DNA of 64,000 nt from Hyunsoonleella flava (GTDB taxonomy: Bacteria > Bacteroidota > Bacteroidia > Flavobacteriales > Flavobacteriaceae): positions 62,001 through 126,000 of the forward strand of contig NZ_SIRT01000004.1 in NCBI RefSeq assembly GCF_004310325.1. The letters run 5' to 3'. Below are positions 44,536 through 53,272 of this stretch, in pieces; positions within the stretch are counted from its first letter, which is position 1; each line of letters opens with the position of its first letter. The notes beneath the pieces were generated by a model. That model was not told the origin of the DNA. It saw only the letters and a list, made by a program, of their open reading frames with translations, and ran no database searches. The position numbers were made by a program, and so were the translations under genes.

Positions 44536-45785
44536 ACATACTCATAAAATCCGCCACAATACTTGATGCTAAAAGTGATTTTCATAACACAACTCAAGAT
44601 ATTTTAATTGAAGACGGATTAATTACCAAAATAGGTTCTAAACTAAAAAATCCAGAAAACTATCAGGAAATTGCTTTTGAAAACCTCCATATTTCCCAAG
44701 GTTGGTTTGATAGCAGTGTGTCTTTTGGAGAACCAGGTTTTGAAGAACGGGAAAACATTGCCAATGGAATTAAAACTGCGGCGCTATCTGGGTTTACTGC
44801 GGTAGCACTAAATCCAAATACAAATCCGATAATCGATACTAGTGCTGATGTATCCTTTATCAAATCGAAGAGTGCAAACAGCGCGGTTAACGTCTTACCA
44901 CTTGGTGCTTTAACACGACATAGTAAGGGAGAAGATTTAGCTGAATTATATGATATGATGAATGCTGGCGCCGTGGCATTTTACGATTACAAATCGCCTA
45001 TTTCAAATCCTAATCTTTTAAAGATTGCTTTGCAATACGCTAGCAATTTTGGAGGCTTGGTTTGTTCATTTCCTCAGGAAAGTAAGATTTCTGGACTTGG
45101 GGTTATGAATGAAAATATTACAAGTACAGCATTAGGCTTAAAGGGAAATCCTGCGCTTGCAGAAGAGCTACAAGTAGCAAGAGATTTATTTTTATTGGAA
45201 TATACAGAAGGAAAATTGCATATTCCAACAATTTCTACCGCAAAAAGTGTAGCATTAATTAGAGATGCCAAAGCTAAGGGACTAGATATAAGCTGTAGTG
45301 TTGCCATACACAACCTTTATTTTACAGATGACGCGTTAAAAGGTTTTGACACTAATTTTAAAGTGAAGCCACCATTACGCCTTCAAGAAGATATTGATGC
45401 TTTGATAGACGGCGTGAAAGACGGCACTATCGATATGGTAACAAGCGACCACAACCCCTTGGATATTGAATTAAAAAAGGTTGAATTTGATCACGCAGAA
45501 TATGGCACCATTGGTTTAGAAAGTGCTTTTGGTGCATTGCAACAAAAATTCACCTTAAAAAAGACTATAGACATCCTTACCAAAGGAAAACAAAGATTTG
45601 GCTTAGACCAAGCGTCAATACAAATTGGTAACGAAATAAATGCTACGTTATTCAATCCAAATACAAAATATACATTTTCAAAAGAACATATACTTTCAAA
45701 ATCACACAATTCAATTTTTAAAGGAGAAAGTTTAAAGGGAAGTGTTTATGGCGTTATTTCTAATAATATTTTAGCTTTAAAGTAA
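44532..45785 (+). CDS. Dihydroorotase-like protein lacking metal-binding residues
   Basis: 417 residues, full amidohydrolase fold of the PyrC type: GWFDSSVSFGEPGFEERENI, GFTAVALNPNTNP, GAVAFYDYKSP, MVTSDHNPLDIE and EYGTIGLESAFG. The catalytic H-x-H of HVHLREPG is here SVSFGEPG: both His become Ser62 and Ser64 and the substrate Arg becomes Gly66. The later ligand His positions read VCSFPQE and HIPTISTA; only the Asp of SDHNP remains. It is therefore probably an inactive PyrC' that could hold aspartate transcarbamoylase, as known in Pseudomonas. Translationally coupled to the BatA-like gene. Confidence 0.82.
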   Translation: MNILIKSATILDAKSDFHNTTQDILIEDGLITKIGSKLKNPENYQEIAFENLHISQGWFDSSVSFGEPGFEERENIANGIKTAALSGFTAVALNPNTNPIIDTSADVSFIKSKSANSAVNVLPLGALTRHSKGEDLAELYDMMNAGAVAFYDYKSPISNPNLLKIALQYASNFGGLVCSFPQESKISGLGVMNENITSTALGLKGNPALAEELQVARDLFLLEYTEGKLHIPTISTAKSVALIRDAKAKGLDISCSVAIHNLYFTDDALKGFDTNFKVKPPLRLQEDIDALIDGVKDGTIDMVTSDHNPLDIELKKVEFDHAEYGTIGLESAFGALQQKFTLKKTIDILTKGKQRFGLDQASIQIGNEINATLFNPNTKYTFSKEHILSKSHNSIFKGESLKGSVYGVISNNILALK

Positions 45786-45786
45786 A

Positions 45787-46116
45787 ATGACACAACAAGA
45801 TATTCAAGAAGGTAAAGGGCTCTCGGTTGTTAGCTATTTAGGAATTATTGGTATCATTATCGCTTATTTTATGAATAACGATAAGAAAAATCCTTTTATA
45901 AGTTTCAATGTAAGACAATCTTTAGGATTATGGATTGTATTCCATCTATTCGCATTTGTTGCCAGTTCTTTTGATAGCTGGATGGTTACTTCGGCATTCT
46001 ATCTGTGTTTTGCTATTCTTATCATCTACGCCTTAATTAATGCAGTTGGTGGTAAAGTACAAACAGTGCCATTGGTTGGCGACTTTTTTCAAAGAATTTT
46101 TTCAAGCGTAGGTTAA
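45787..46116 (+). CDS. DUF4870-like small membrane protein
   Basis: 109 residues with three hydrophobic segments: VVSYLGIIGIIIAYFM, LGLWIVFHLFAFVASSF and LCFAILIIYALINAV. The pattern KNPFISFNVRQSLGLWI, with N/H-x-R/K-Q before the second span, is characteristic of DUF4870 proteins. Inner-membrane, function unknown. Starts 1 bp after the dihydroorotase-like gene ends and is followed 5 bp later by the esterase gene, so all four are probably one transcript. Confidence 0.75.
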   Translation: MTQQDIQEGKGLSVVSYLGIIGIIIAYFMNNDKKNPFISFNVRQSLGLWIVFHLFAFVASSFDSWMVTSAFYLCFAILIIYALINAVGGKVQTVPLVGDFFQRIFSSVG

Positions 46117-46121
46117 TAAAT

Positions 46122-46778
46122 ATGCTACACACATCCTTGTCTTTAGATTACGTTATGCGTCCTTCAAATATAGAAGAAAGCGCACCTTTACTCATCATGT
46201 TACATGGTTATGGAAGTGATGAAAACGACTTGTTTTCTTTCGCAAATGAATTACCTGAGGAACTTTTAATAGTTTCTGCTAGGGCACCTTACAGCATGCA
46301 ACCTTTTGGCAATGCTTGGTACGCTATTAATTTTGATGCCGAAAAAGGAAAATGGAATGATAATGTACAAGCTAAACAATCGGTGGACTTGATTTCTAGA
46401 TTTATTGATGAAATCGTTGCAAAATATGATGCAGAAAAAGATAACGTTACACTTTTAGGCTTTAGCCAAGGCACAATTTTGAGCTATGCCGTGGCTTTAA
46501 CTTATCCTCAGAAAGCTAAAAACATCGTAGCCTTAAGCGGTTATATTAATCAAGATATTTTACCTGAAGATTTAAATAAAGAAGATTATTCGCATTTAGA
46601 CTTTTATTGTTCCCATGGCAGTTTAGATCAGGTAATACCGCCTGACTGGGCTAGACAAACACAACCTTTTTTAAACACATTGCAAATAAAAAATGTGTAT
46701 TCTGAGTTTCCTGTTGGGCATGGTGTAGCACCACAAAACTTTTACGAGTTTAAGGAATGGCTTCAAAAGCGCATCTAA
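46122..46778 (+). CDS. Alpha/beta hydrolase of the phospholipase/carboxylesterase family
   Basis: 218 residues. LIMLHGYGSDENDLFSF forms the oxyanion-hole region, LLGFSQGTILSYA carries the nucleophile elbow G-x-S-x-G, and the catalytic Asp and His lie in SHGSLDQVIPPDWA and FPVGHGVAPQNFYE. No signal peptide, so cytoplasmic. Family members cleave short-chain esters or lysophospholipids, and some remove thioester-linked acyl groups. Last gene of the BatA-dihydroorotase-DUF4870 run; no functional link to them is evident. Confidence 0.88.
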   Translation: MLHTSLSLDYVMRPSNIEESAPLLIMLHGYGSDENDLFSFANELPEELLIVSARAPYSMQPFGNAWYAINFDAEKGKWNDNVQAKQSVDLISRFIDEIVAKYDAEKDNVTLLGFSQGTILSYAVALTYPQKAKNIVALSGYINQDILPEDLNKEDYSHLDFYCSHGSLDQVIPPDWARQTQPFLNTLQIKNVYSEFPVGHGVAPQNFYEFKEWLQKRI

Positions 46779-46811
46779 AATTTTCTTATCTTTTGTTTTT
46801 TTACGCTAAAC

Positions 46812-47327
46812 ATGAAGCCTTTATATTCTTTTTTTGTGTGTATTTTTTTGTTTGCAACACATGCTGCCAAAGCACAAAATCATGAAACTCTAAAATCCAT
46901 AAATTTAGAAGTCTGGAGTAGTTTCACAAAGGCTTATGAAACACTTGACTTTAATTTATTTGCTAGTATTCATAGTGATAGCTTGATTCGCATTAGTGGG
47001 AATTCAAAGCATATTAAAAACAAAATGGAATACATTGAAGGCTATAAAAGTTGGTGGAAAGATGCATCTTTAAATCAAACTATTTCATTTCGGTTTTTAG
47101 AACGCATTCAAAATGGAGAGAAAGCATCAGAGCGCGGGATTTATAAATTAACCCAAAATGCAAAAACGTCAGATGAAAAGTCGTATTACGGTAAATTTCA
47201 CGTCATTCATATAAAAGAAAATGGCGTATGGAAGATTTTAGTGGATTATGATTCAAATGAAAACGATTCGATTAATGAGAGTTCCTATCAAAGTGCTTTC
47301 GCAATAGATGATTTTTCTAAGTTTTAA
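46812..47327 (+). CDS. Secreted NTF2-like (DUF4440/SnoaL type) protein
   Basis: 171 residues. Signal peptide MKPLYSFFVCIFLFATHAAKAQ is followed by an NTF2-like domain: LEVWSSFTKAYETLDFNLFASIHSDSLIRI, then beta strands ending GKFHVIHIKENGVWKILVDYDS. Exported to the periplasm. These domains bind small hydrophobic ligands; no catalytic residues can be named. Monocistronic in appearance, with a bidirectional terminator right after it. Confidence 0.75.
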   Translation: MKPLYSFFVCIFLFATHAAKAQNHETLKSINLEVWSSFTKAYETLDFNLFASIHSDSLIRISGNSKHIKNKMEYIEGYKSWWKDASLNQTISFRFLERIQNGEKASERGIYKLTQNAKTSDEKSYYGKFHVIHIKENGVWKILVDYDSNENDSINESSYQSAFAIDDFSKF

Positions 47328-47336
47328 AAACAAAAA

Positions 47337-47366
47337 AAATCCAGCTTTTGCTGGATTTCTCTTTTA
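47337..47366. terminator. Bidirectional terminator
   Basis: AAATCCAGC (47337-47345), loop TTTT, GCTGGATTT (47350-47358), flanked by A-run and T-rich sequence. Serves the NTF2-like gene and the convergent response regulator. Confidence 0.8.
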
Positions 47367-47383
47367 TCAATTATAGAATCTTT

Positions 47384-48088
47384 CTAGCTATTCACCACTA
47401 ATCTGAAGCCTTCACCGTGAATATTTAAAATTTCAACTTTTTCATCTGGCTTTAAATACTTGCGTAACTTCGCAATATACACGTCCATACTTCTTGATGT
47501 GAAATAGTTGTCATCTCGCCATATTTTTGTCAGAGCCAATTCTCGTGGCATTAAATCATTTTCATGTAACGCCAACAAGCGCAACAATTCATTCTCTTTT
47601 GGGGACAATTTTACTGGCTCTCCCCCATCAAATCTTAAAAAACGCAATTTAGAGTTTAGATGAAAACGTCCTATTTCAAATTCAAATTGTTTGCTATCTG
47701 CTATTGTTTCTGTGGCCTTACGCTGCATTATCGCTTTTATTTTCATAAGCAACACTTCACTATCAAACGGCTTATTTAAGTAATCGTCTGCACCAACCTT
47801 ATATCCTTTAAGCACATCTTCTTTCATGGCTTTAGCAGTTAAAAATACGATAGGTACGTCTGTATTCTTCTCACGAATTTCTTTAGCAAGCGTAAATCCA
47901 TCTTTATATGGCATCATCACATCCAAAATACATAAATCGTAATCGTCCTTTTTAAACTTTTCAAAACCTTCCATACCGTTTTTAGCATGAACCACATCAT
48001 AATCATTCATCATTAAGTAATCCCTTAGAACGGTCCCAAAATTTGGGTCATCTTCTACTAATAAAATTTTCTTGTTTTGTTCTTCCAT
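47384..48088 (-). CDS. OmpR-type response regulator (RprY-like)
   Basis: 234 residues. Receiver at about 1-120 with acidic pair in LLVEDDPNFG, phospho-acceptor Asp in LCILDVMMP, and Lys in DYLNKPFDS. A winged-helix DNA-binding domain fills about 135-232 (LSPKENELLRLLALHENDLM...RSMDVYIAKLRKYLKPD). This is the usual partner of the RprX-type kinase that precedes it by 4 bp. The pair was first described in Bacteroides fragilis and is widespread in the phylum. Confidence 0.92.
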   Translation of the reverse strand: MEEQNKKILLVEDDPNFGTVLRDYLMMNDYDVVHAKNGMEGFEKFKKDDYDLCILDVMMPYKDGFTLAKEIREKNTDVPIVFLTAKAMKEDVLKGYKVGADDYLNKPFDSEVLLMKIKAIMQRKATETIADSKQFEFEIGRFHLNSKLRFLRFDGGEPVKLSPKENELLRLLALHENDLMPRELALTKIWRDDNYFTSRSMDVYIAKLRKYLKPDEKVEILNIHGEGFRLVVNS

Positions 48089-48092
48089 AATT

Positions 48093-49664
48093 TTATGATA
48101 TTACCGGAAGTTTTATTGTAAATGTACTTCCTTTACCTTTTTCACTTTCTACTGAAACAAAGCCCTGGTGATCATCAACGATTCGCTTTAAGTAAGCTAA
48201 CCCTAAACCATGACCTTTTACGTTATGTATATCTCCCGTATGTTCTCTATAAAACTTTTCGAAAACACGTTTGGCAGCAGCTTTACTCATGCCACTACCC
48301 TGATCTTGTATTTTTAATAAAATATTAGTGCCTACATTCTCTGTAAAAACATCTATTTTAGGTCCGTCAGGTGAATATTTAATGGCATTGTCCAGCATAT
48401 TCACTATCACATTTGTAAAATGTGTATCATTCGCTAAAACGGATGTTTGTTCTGCCTCTAAATGTGTTTTTATATACCCTTGTCTGTCTTCTACAATCAA
48501 TTCTACATGGGTAACAGCATCTTCCACTAGGTCGTGCAAATCAACCCTATCCTTACTAATATTTAGTTCATTCTTCTCTAGTTTAGATATTCTCAATACG
48601 TTTTCAACTTGAGCATGCATCCGTTTATTTTCCTCCCTAATCATATTAAGATAACGTATTACTTTATCCTTGCTATCAATGATCTTAGGATTTTTTATAG
48701 CGTCTAATGCCAAATTAATTGTAGCTATAGGTGTTTTAAACTCATGCGTCATATTGTTGATAAAATCCGTTTTAATTTGTGATATTTTACGTTGTTTTAT
48801 CAATTGAAACAAAGCGCTCGAGTATGCAATAATTATGATGGATGTAAACACAATTGATAATAAAACCATTCCCAAAATTGAGGAGAAGATAAATTTATTA
48901 TCGCCTGGAAAGTTTACCAACAACTTATAATTACTTTGATTATTCTCATCATAAAAAATAGGCACGCTAAAAGTTGACGCTTCCGTTTTTTCAAATTCGT
49001 CACTGTAAAGTTTGGTTGCCAAATCTCTACTGTAAACTGCAAATTCAAAATCGATATCAATACTATTTTGTTGCAGTTTCGACCTTAGCATTTCTTCTAA
49101 TTCATCTGTGGAAACACGCTCATAAACAGGTCTTTGCTTTGCTAAAGCTCTAAAATTCTTTTCAAAAGAATTTCTTTGAGCTTCACTTAGCACACCACTG
49201 TGCACAATATTTAAAATAGGAGATTTGTCAATATCGATATCTGAAGATTCAGAACCCTCGATAACCTGCATTTCAGAATTTCCTATAATTCGTTTGATAT
49301 CAATACTATCTAAACCAATGTCAAAGAGCGAAGAAGATAACTTATAGTTCTCTTCTAAAACATCACTTTTATAAATAAGCATGTCTTTCGTGCTGTTATT
49401 CCTTTGATAAATAAATAACTGTGAAACAGCAGCTGAGTCTATCTTTTTTTCACTGTCCAACTTTTGAAAACGCTCAAAATAATTATCAAGCTCTTTCTTC
49501 TCAATAGCATTGGACACATAACTTAAAGCACTTTTTACATTAAATTTAAAACGCTCCTTTTCGTTTTCGTAGGCGTCATTTATAAAATATGCCTGAACAA
49601 AAATAATTCCTATAAGTGACAGACTCATTAATATGACCGATAGGACAAATACTTTTTTGCTCAT
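48093..49664 (-). CDS. Two-span sensor histidine kinase (RprX-like)
   Basis: 523 residues. One N-terminal span (FVLSVILMSLSLIGIIFVQAY), a periplasmic sensor of about 230 residues, a second span (LGMVLLSIVFTSIIIIAYSS), then the kinase: H-box MTHEFKTPIATINLALDA, N-box NMLDNAIKYSPDG, DQGSGMS and GHGLGLAYLKR. No HAMP or PAS domain is obvious between membrane and H-box. Upstream of and nearly contiguous with its response regulator. The envelope signal is not known. Confidence 0.92.
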   Translation of the reverse strand: MSKKVFVLSVILMSLSLIGIIFVQAYFINDAYENEKERFKFNVKSALSYVSNAIEKKELDNYFERFQKLDSEKKIDSAAVSQLFIYQRNNSTKDMLIYKSDVLEENYKLSSSLFDIGLDSIDIKRIIGNSEMQVIEGSESSDIDIDKSPILNIVHSGVLSEAQRNSFEKNFRALAKQRPVYERVSTDELEEMLRSKLQQNSIDIDFEFAVYSRDLATKLYSDEFEKTEASTFSVPIFYDENNQSNYKLLVNFPGDNKFIFSSILGMVLLSIVFTSIIIIAYSSALFQLIKQRKISQIKTDFINNMTHEFKTPIATINLALDAIKNPKIIDSKDKVIRYLNMIREENKRMHAQVENVLRISKLEKNELNISKDRVDLHDLVEDAVTHVELIVEDRQGYIKTHLEAEQTSVLANDTHFTNVIVNMLDNAIKYSPDGPKIDVFTENVGTNILLKIQDQGSGMSKAAAKRVFEKFYREHTGDIHNVKGHGLGLAYLKRIVDDHQGFVSVESEKGKGSTFTIKLPVIS

Positions 49665-49741
49665 TACCCAAAATTAACATTTTAACATTTAGCCAACTTA
49701 TCATTTAACCTTACATTAACAAAAATGTTAAAATCTAGAAC

Positions 49742-50329
49742 TTACTGTATTTTTTGAAGAATTTTTTGGTGAATCTTTTGCACTTGAAGTCTTGTGCCAT
49801 CTAGGTTTTTATTCACAATTACAAAATCTGAGTGTTTTATTTTTTTACGATCACTCCATTGGTTTTTCATTATTACCTTAATTTTTTCTTTAGTTGTATT
49901 GTCTCGCTTCAAAAGGCGCTCTATCCTCAATGCTTTAGGTGCAGTAACTGTTATAACCAAATCGCACTGTGCATTACCACCATTTTCAAACAAAATTGCC
50001 ACTTCCTTAATTACATAAGGCCCTTGCTGTTTTGCTGCCCATTTTTCAAAATGACGTGCTACCTTAGGGTGTACAATAGCGTTCATTTTCTCTAGGTAGG
50101 ATTTATCATTAAAAATGATATTCGCAACATATGGCCTATTTAGCTTTCCATCAACATAAGCGCTTTCCCCCAATAAGGCAATTAATTTTCGTTTTATAAC
50201 TTTAGAACGATTCATCAATCTTTTTGCCTCAACATCAGCTATATAAACTGGTACACCTAGAGCCTCAAATGCTTTAGCTACTGTAGTTTTGCCACTACCA
50301 ATGCCTCCTGTTAAGCCAACTGTTATCAT
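49742..50329 (-). CDS. coaE: Dephospho-CoA kinase
   Basis: 195 residues, with P-loop GLTGGIGSGKTTVAKAF at the N-terminus, the DVEAKRLM lid segment and the VVTA-like core (CDLVITVTAPKALRIERLLKRD) with LKRD near the base-binding region. Phosphorylates the ribose 3'-OH of dephospho-CoA, the last step of CoA synthesis. It overlaps the YbbR-like gene by 4 bp, a common flavobacterial arrangement. coaBC, for earlier CoA steps, lies at 55860-57071 in the same window. Confidence 0.95.
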   Translation of the reverse strand: MITVGLTGGIGSGKTTVAKAFEALGVPVYIADVEAKRLMNRSKVIKRKLIALLGESAYVDGKLNRPYVANIIFNDKSYLEKMNAIVHPKVARHFEKWAAKQQGPYVIKEVAILFENGGNAQCDLVITVTAPKALRIERLLKRDNTTKEKIKVIMKNQWSDRKKIKHSDFVIVNKNLDGTRLQVQKIHQKILQKIQ

Positions 50330-51291
50330 TTCAAAATTATAAATTCTATTTGCTGCTGATTGAGTTTCGCATACTTTACCCCTTCTGGTGTTTTGACCAA
50401 TTCTGGAATAAGTATAAATTGATTTTCATCTACTTTATTGAAATCGCAGCTTACTCTAAAATCGTTTGGTTTTATATTATTAAAATTATCCAAACTGGTA
50501 TAATAGGATACTTTTACCTCCTTAGGGAAATACTTAATTGATATATCTTGAGGCACGTTAATAATATTCACAGGAATTGTAACCGTGCCCTCAGTGAACT
50601 TTTCAACATTGGCTATAAACGTAACTTCCTTAACTGAAAACTTTAGGTCTTTAGAATTCTCAGGAAAAATTAGTGTTGTTGTTTGTGAAATATCTGTTTT
50701 TACTTGTTTAAGTGATACCTTTTCTGCATCTATATGACTAATGCTTTCAACAACTTCATGCGGACCAATGATAGTTACGGAATCTGGAATGGTGGCGTAA
50801 TCATTTAAAACGTCAAATCCTGGTGCAAACGATATGTCCATTTCAATGCGAATGGGCACTTTCCTTACAAGATTAGTATCATATTTAAACACTAGCGTAT
50901 CCGGATTAATGCCTAAGAGTTTTACATTATTTTGAAATGGTTTTTTTTCGTTGAGATATGATACTGATTTTGTATACACATAGGTGTTTTGCTTTTTATA
51001 AACTTCGTTTGAAAAATCAATACTCACGTTAGGTGATTGAAAGTAATATTTTAACCAATTAAAACCGTGGGTTTTGAGTGTGACCGACAATTTTTGTGTG
51101 GAATCTTTCAGAATCACTTCATTATCAGGAACATTTATTTTTTTAATATTTAATGCTACAGTATTGGTATACTCCTTTGATAGTTTAGTGAAAATTAAAA
51201 TTACAAAAGCAGAAAGCAGAAACAACAAAAACACATTAAGCCTTTTATTCTTAATGGAAGTCAATAATTCTGATTTTATCGTTTTTATCAT
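50326..51291 (-). CDS. YbbR-like membrane-anchored protein
   Basis: 321 residues. One N-terminal membrane span (NVFLLFLLSAFVILIFTKL), then extracytoplasmic YbbR-type beta domains, e.g. IPVRIEMDISFAPGFDVLND and TIPVNIINVPQDISIKYFPKEVKVSY. In other bacteria such domains regulate the cyclic-di-AMP synthase CdaA (CdaR), but no diadenylate cyclase gene is in this window. Overlaps the glycosyltransferase gene upstream and coaE downstream by 4 bp each, so the three genes are co-translated. Confidence 0.8.
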   Translation of the reverse strand: MIKTIKSELLTSIKNKRLNVFLLFLLSAFVILIFTKLSKEYTNTVALNIKKINVPDNEVILKDSTQKLSVTLKTHGFNWLKYYFQSPNVSIDFSNEVYKKQNTYVYTKSVSYLNEKKPFQNNVKLLGINPDTLVFKYDTNLVRKVPIRIEMDISFAPGFDVLNDYATIPDSVTIIGPHEVVESISHIDAEKVSLKQVKTDISQTTTLIFPENSKDLKFSVKEVTFIANVEKFTEGTVTIPVNIINVPQDISIKYFPKEVKVSYYTSLDNFNNIKPNDFRVSCDFNKVDENQFILIPELVKTPEGVKYAKLNQQQIEFIILK

Positions 51292-52295
51292 TTCAACTTA
51301 AAAAAAAGTTTTGGATAATGCGTTTCGGGGTCTTTATTCAATATATGAATAGCTACGGTTGACTCTAAAAACCCTAAACCATAACCCAAAAACTGTATAC
51401 AAATTGCCCACAACGCCATTAAGGACACTTTTAAGCTTTTTGTGGTGTAAATCGCTGTAATAAAAGCAATTGCAAAATAAAGAATATATAAAAAGAGCAA
51501 CCAACTAAACCCTAAAATTGCCAATATCACAGATACATCAAAACCTATAATAAACACAGTGGGAAACCAATAGGTAAGCTTTTTTGTTTGCGGGTGCCAT
51601 TTATTTAAAATGGGGCGCACCAAGCCAAATTTCCGAACCTGTTGTTTAAATTTGCTCCATGAAATACGTCGCTTATGGTACACAATAGCTTCAGGAATTA
51701 ATTTTGTTTTAAATCCCAAATCCCATAATCGTAATGACAAATCTGGATCTTCCCCAGGATGTATTTGTCCAAAGCCTTTTGAAGCTTGAAAGGCTTTTTT
51801 TGAAAGTCCCATATTAAAACTTCTCGGTTGGAATTTATCTACAGCATTTTTATTACCCCTTATGCCTCCAGTGGTAATAAATGAGGTCATGGCAAAATTA
51901 ATGGCTTTTTGCAAATCACTAAATGATTCATGTGCAGCGTCTGGCCCACCAAAACAATCTACATAGGTTTCTTTTAAACTTTTATCAACTGCATCCAGAT
52001 AATTCTCTGGCAATATCACATCGCTATCCAAAATAATAAAATAGTTGCCTTTTGCATGTTGCATCCCGTAGTTTCTGGAATCGCCAGGTCCCGTGTTTTC
52101 CTTAAAAAAATAAGAGATGTTTAAATTATTTTGATACTTATCAATTATCGCCTCAGAAGTTTGAGTAGACCCATCTTCAACTATTACAATTTCATACTCC
52201 AAATTAGTAGTCATACCCTTAAAACTATTCAAGAGTTCATCAACTTCCTCAGGTCGATTATAAACTGGTATAATAAATGAGTATTGCAATTGCAT
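51288..52295 (-). CDS. Family 2 glycosyltransferase with C-terminal membrane spans
   Basis: 335 residues. GT-A domain with YSFIIPVYNRPEEVDELLNS, IVIVEDGSTQ, D-x-D as LDSDVI, and RDYG-type acceptor contacts. Two hydrophobic segments follow at about 245-290 (FIIGFDVSVILAILGFSWLL). It probably transfers a sugar to a lipid carrier on the inner face of the membrane. First gene of the GT2-YbbR-coaE unit, with a -7 box at 52300-52307. Confidence 0.85.
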   Translation of the reverse strand: MQLQYSFIIPVYNRPEEVDELLNSFKGMTTNLEYEIVIVEDGSTQTSEAIIDKYQNNLNISYFFKENTGPGDSRNYGMQHAKGNYFIILDSDVILPENYLDAVDKSLKETYVDCFGGPDAAHESFSDLQKAINFAMTSFITTGGIRGNKNAVDKFQPRSFNMGLSKKAFQASKGFGQIHPGEDPDLSLRLWDLGFKTKLIPEAIVYHKRRISWSKFKQQVRKFGLVRPILNKWHPQTKKLTYWFPTVFIIGFDVSVILAILGFSWLLFLYILYFAIAFITAIYTTKSLKVSLMALWAICIQFLGYGLGFLESTVAIHILNKDPETHYPKLFFKLK

Positions 52296-52299
52296 AGAA

Positions 52300-52307
52300 C
52301 AAAAGTA
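52300..52307 (-). promoter_or_regulatory. -7 box of the GT2-YbbR-coaE unit
   Basis: TACTTTTG on the minus strand, a perfect TAnnTTTG, 5 bp before the start codon at 52295, so transcription would start at or very close to the ATG (leaderless). Confidence 0.45.
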
Positions 52308-52315
52308 ACTATTCC

Positions 52316-52356
52316 TAACAAAAAAGACCTGTCAGCTTTTAAAAACCTGACAGGTC
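52316..52356 (-). terminator. Terminator after fabI
   Basis: GACCTGTCAG / CTGACAGGTC (52326-52335 and 52347-52356), a perfect 10 bp stem with an 11-base loop. Read on the minus strand it is followed by a T-run. Confidence 0.8.
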
Positions 52357-52378
52357 AAATTTTATATAACTTTGTTAT

Positions 52379-53197
52379 TTATTCTTCTCCAGTAAAAGTG
52401 CTCATTACTGCATCACTTACGCCCATATTACTAAAACCACCATCATTATAAAGATTTTGTAACGTTACTCGTTTTGTTAAATCGCTAAACAATGTCACTG
52501 TATAATTTGCGCAATCCATAGCTGTAGCGTTACCTAATGGTGACATCTTTTCAGCATAAGAAATAAAGCCATCAAAACCTTTCACACCACTACCAGCAGT
52601 TGTTGGTGTTGGGGATTGGGAAATTGTATTTACACGCACTTTTTTATCTCTACCAAAGAAATATCCAAAGCTACGTGCAATACTCTCTAAATAGGCTTTG
52701 TTATCGGCCATATCGTTATAATCAGGAAACACACGTTGTGCTGCCATATATGTAAGAGCCACGATACTTCCCCATTCGTTCATCGCATCAGCTTTATAAA
52801 GCGTTTGCATTACTTTGTGAAAAGACATTGCAGAAACATCAGTACCTTTTTGCGTCCAGCTATAATTTTGATCAGTGTAATGCTTTCCCTTTCTAACATT
52901 GATGGACATACCTATAGAATGCAATACAAAATCTATTTTCCCGCCTAAAATCTCCATCGATTTTTCAACTAAATTTTGTAAATCCTCTTCTGAAGTAGCA
53001 TCCGCAGGAATTATTTCAGAACCTGTTTTTTCAGCCAATTCGTTAATTTGCCCCATTCGCATTGCAACAGGTGCATTGGTGAGCACAAATTGTCCGCCTT
53101 CCTCATGCACTCTTTCAGCTGTTTTCCAAGCGATTGAGTTTGAATCTAAAGCTCCAAAAATGATTCCCTTTTTCCCTTTTAATAAATTATAAGCCAT
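52379..53197 (-). CDS. fabI: Enoyl-ACP reductase (NADH), FabI
   Basis: 272 residues. Short-chain-dehydrogenase fold of the FabI type: KGIIFGALDSNSIAWKTAER in place of the classic GxxxGxG, FVLHSIGMS, and the catalytic Y-x6-K as YNDMADNK. The C-terminal NLYNDGGFSNMGV also fits. Last step of fatty-acid elongation in the cytoplasm. Monocistronic, with its own -7 box at 53234-53241 and a strong terminator. Confidence 0.95.
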   Translation of the reverse strand: MAYNLLKGKKGIIFGALDSNSIAWKTAERVHEEGGQFVLTNAPVAMRMGQINELAEKTGSEIIPADATSEEDLQNLVEKSMEILGGKIDFVLHSIGMSINVRKGKHYTDQNYSWTQKGTDVSAMSFHKVMQTLYKADAMNEWGSIVALTYMAAQRVFPDYNDMADNKAYLESIARSFGYFFGRDKKVRVNTISQSPTPTTAGSGVKGFDGFISYAEKMSPLGNATAMDCANYTVTLFSDLTKRVTLQNLYNDGGFSNMGVSDAVMSTFTGEE

Positions 53198-53233
53198 AAT
53201 AATAGTCAGTTAATTTTATCTAATTTTTCGTGT

Positions 53234-53241
53234 CAAAAGTA
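53234..53241 (-). promoter_or_regulatory. -7 box of fabI
   Basis: TACTTTTG on the minus strand, a perfect TAnnTTTG, 37 bp before the start at 53197. Confidence 0.5.
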
Positions 53242-53272
53242 CTAAACTTTCAACTTTAATCTGGAATGTTTT

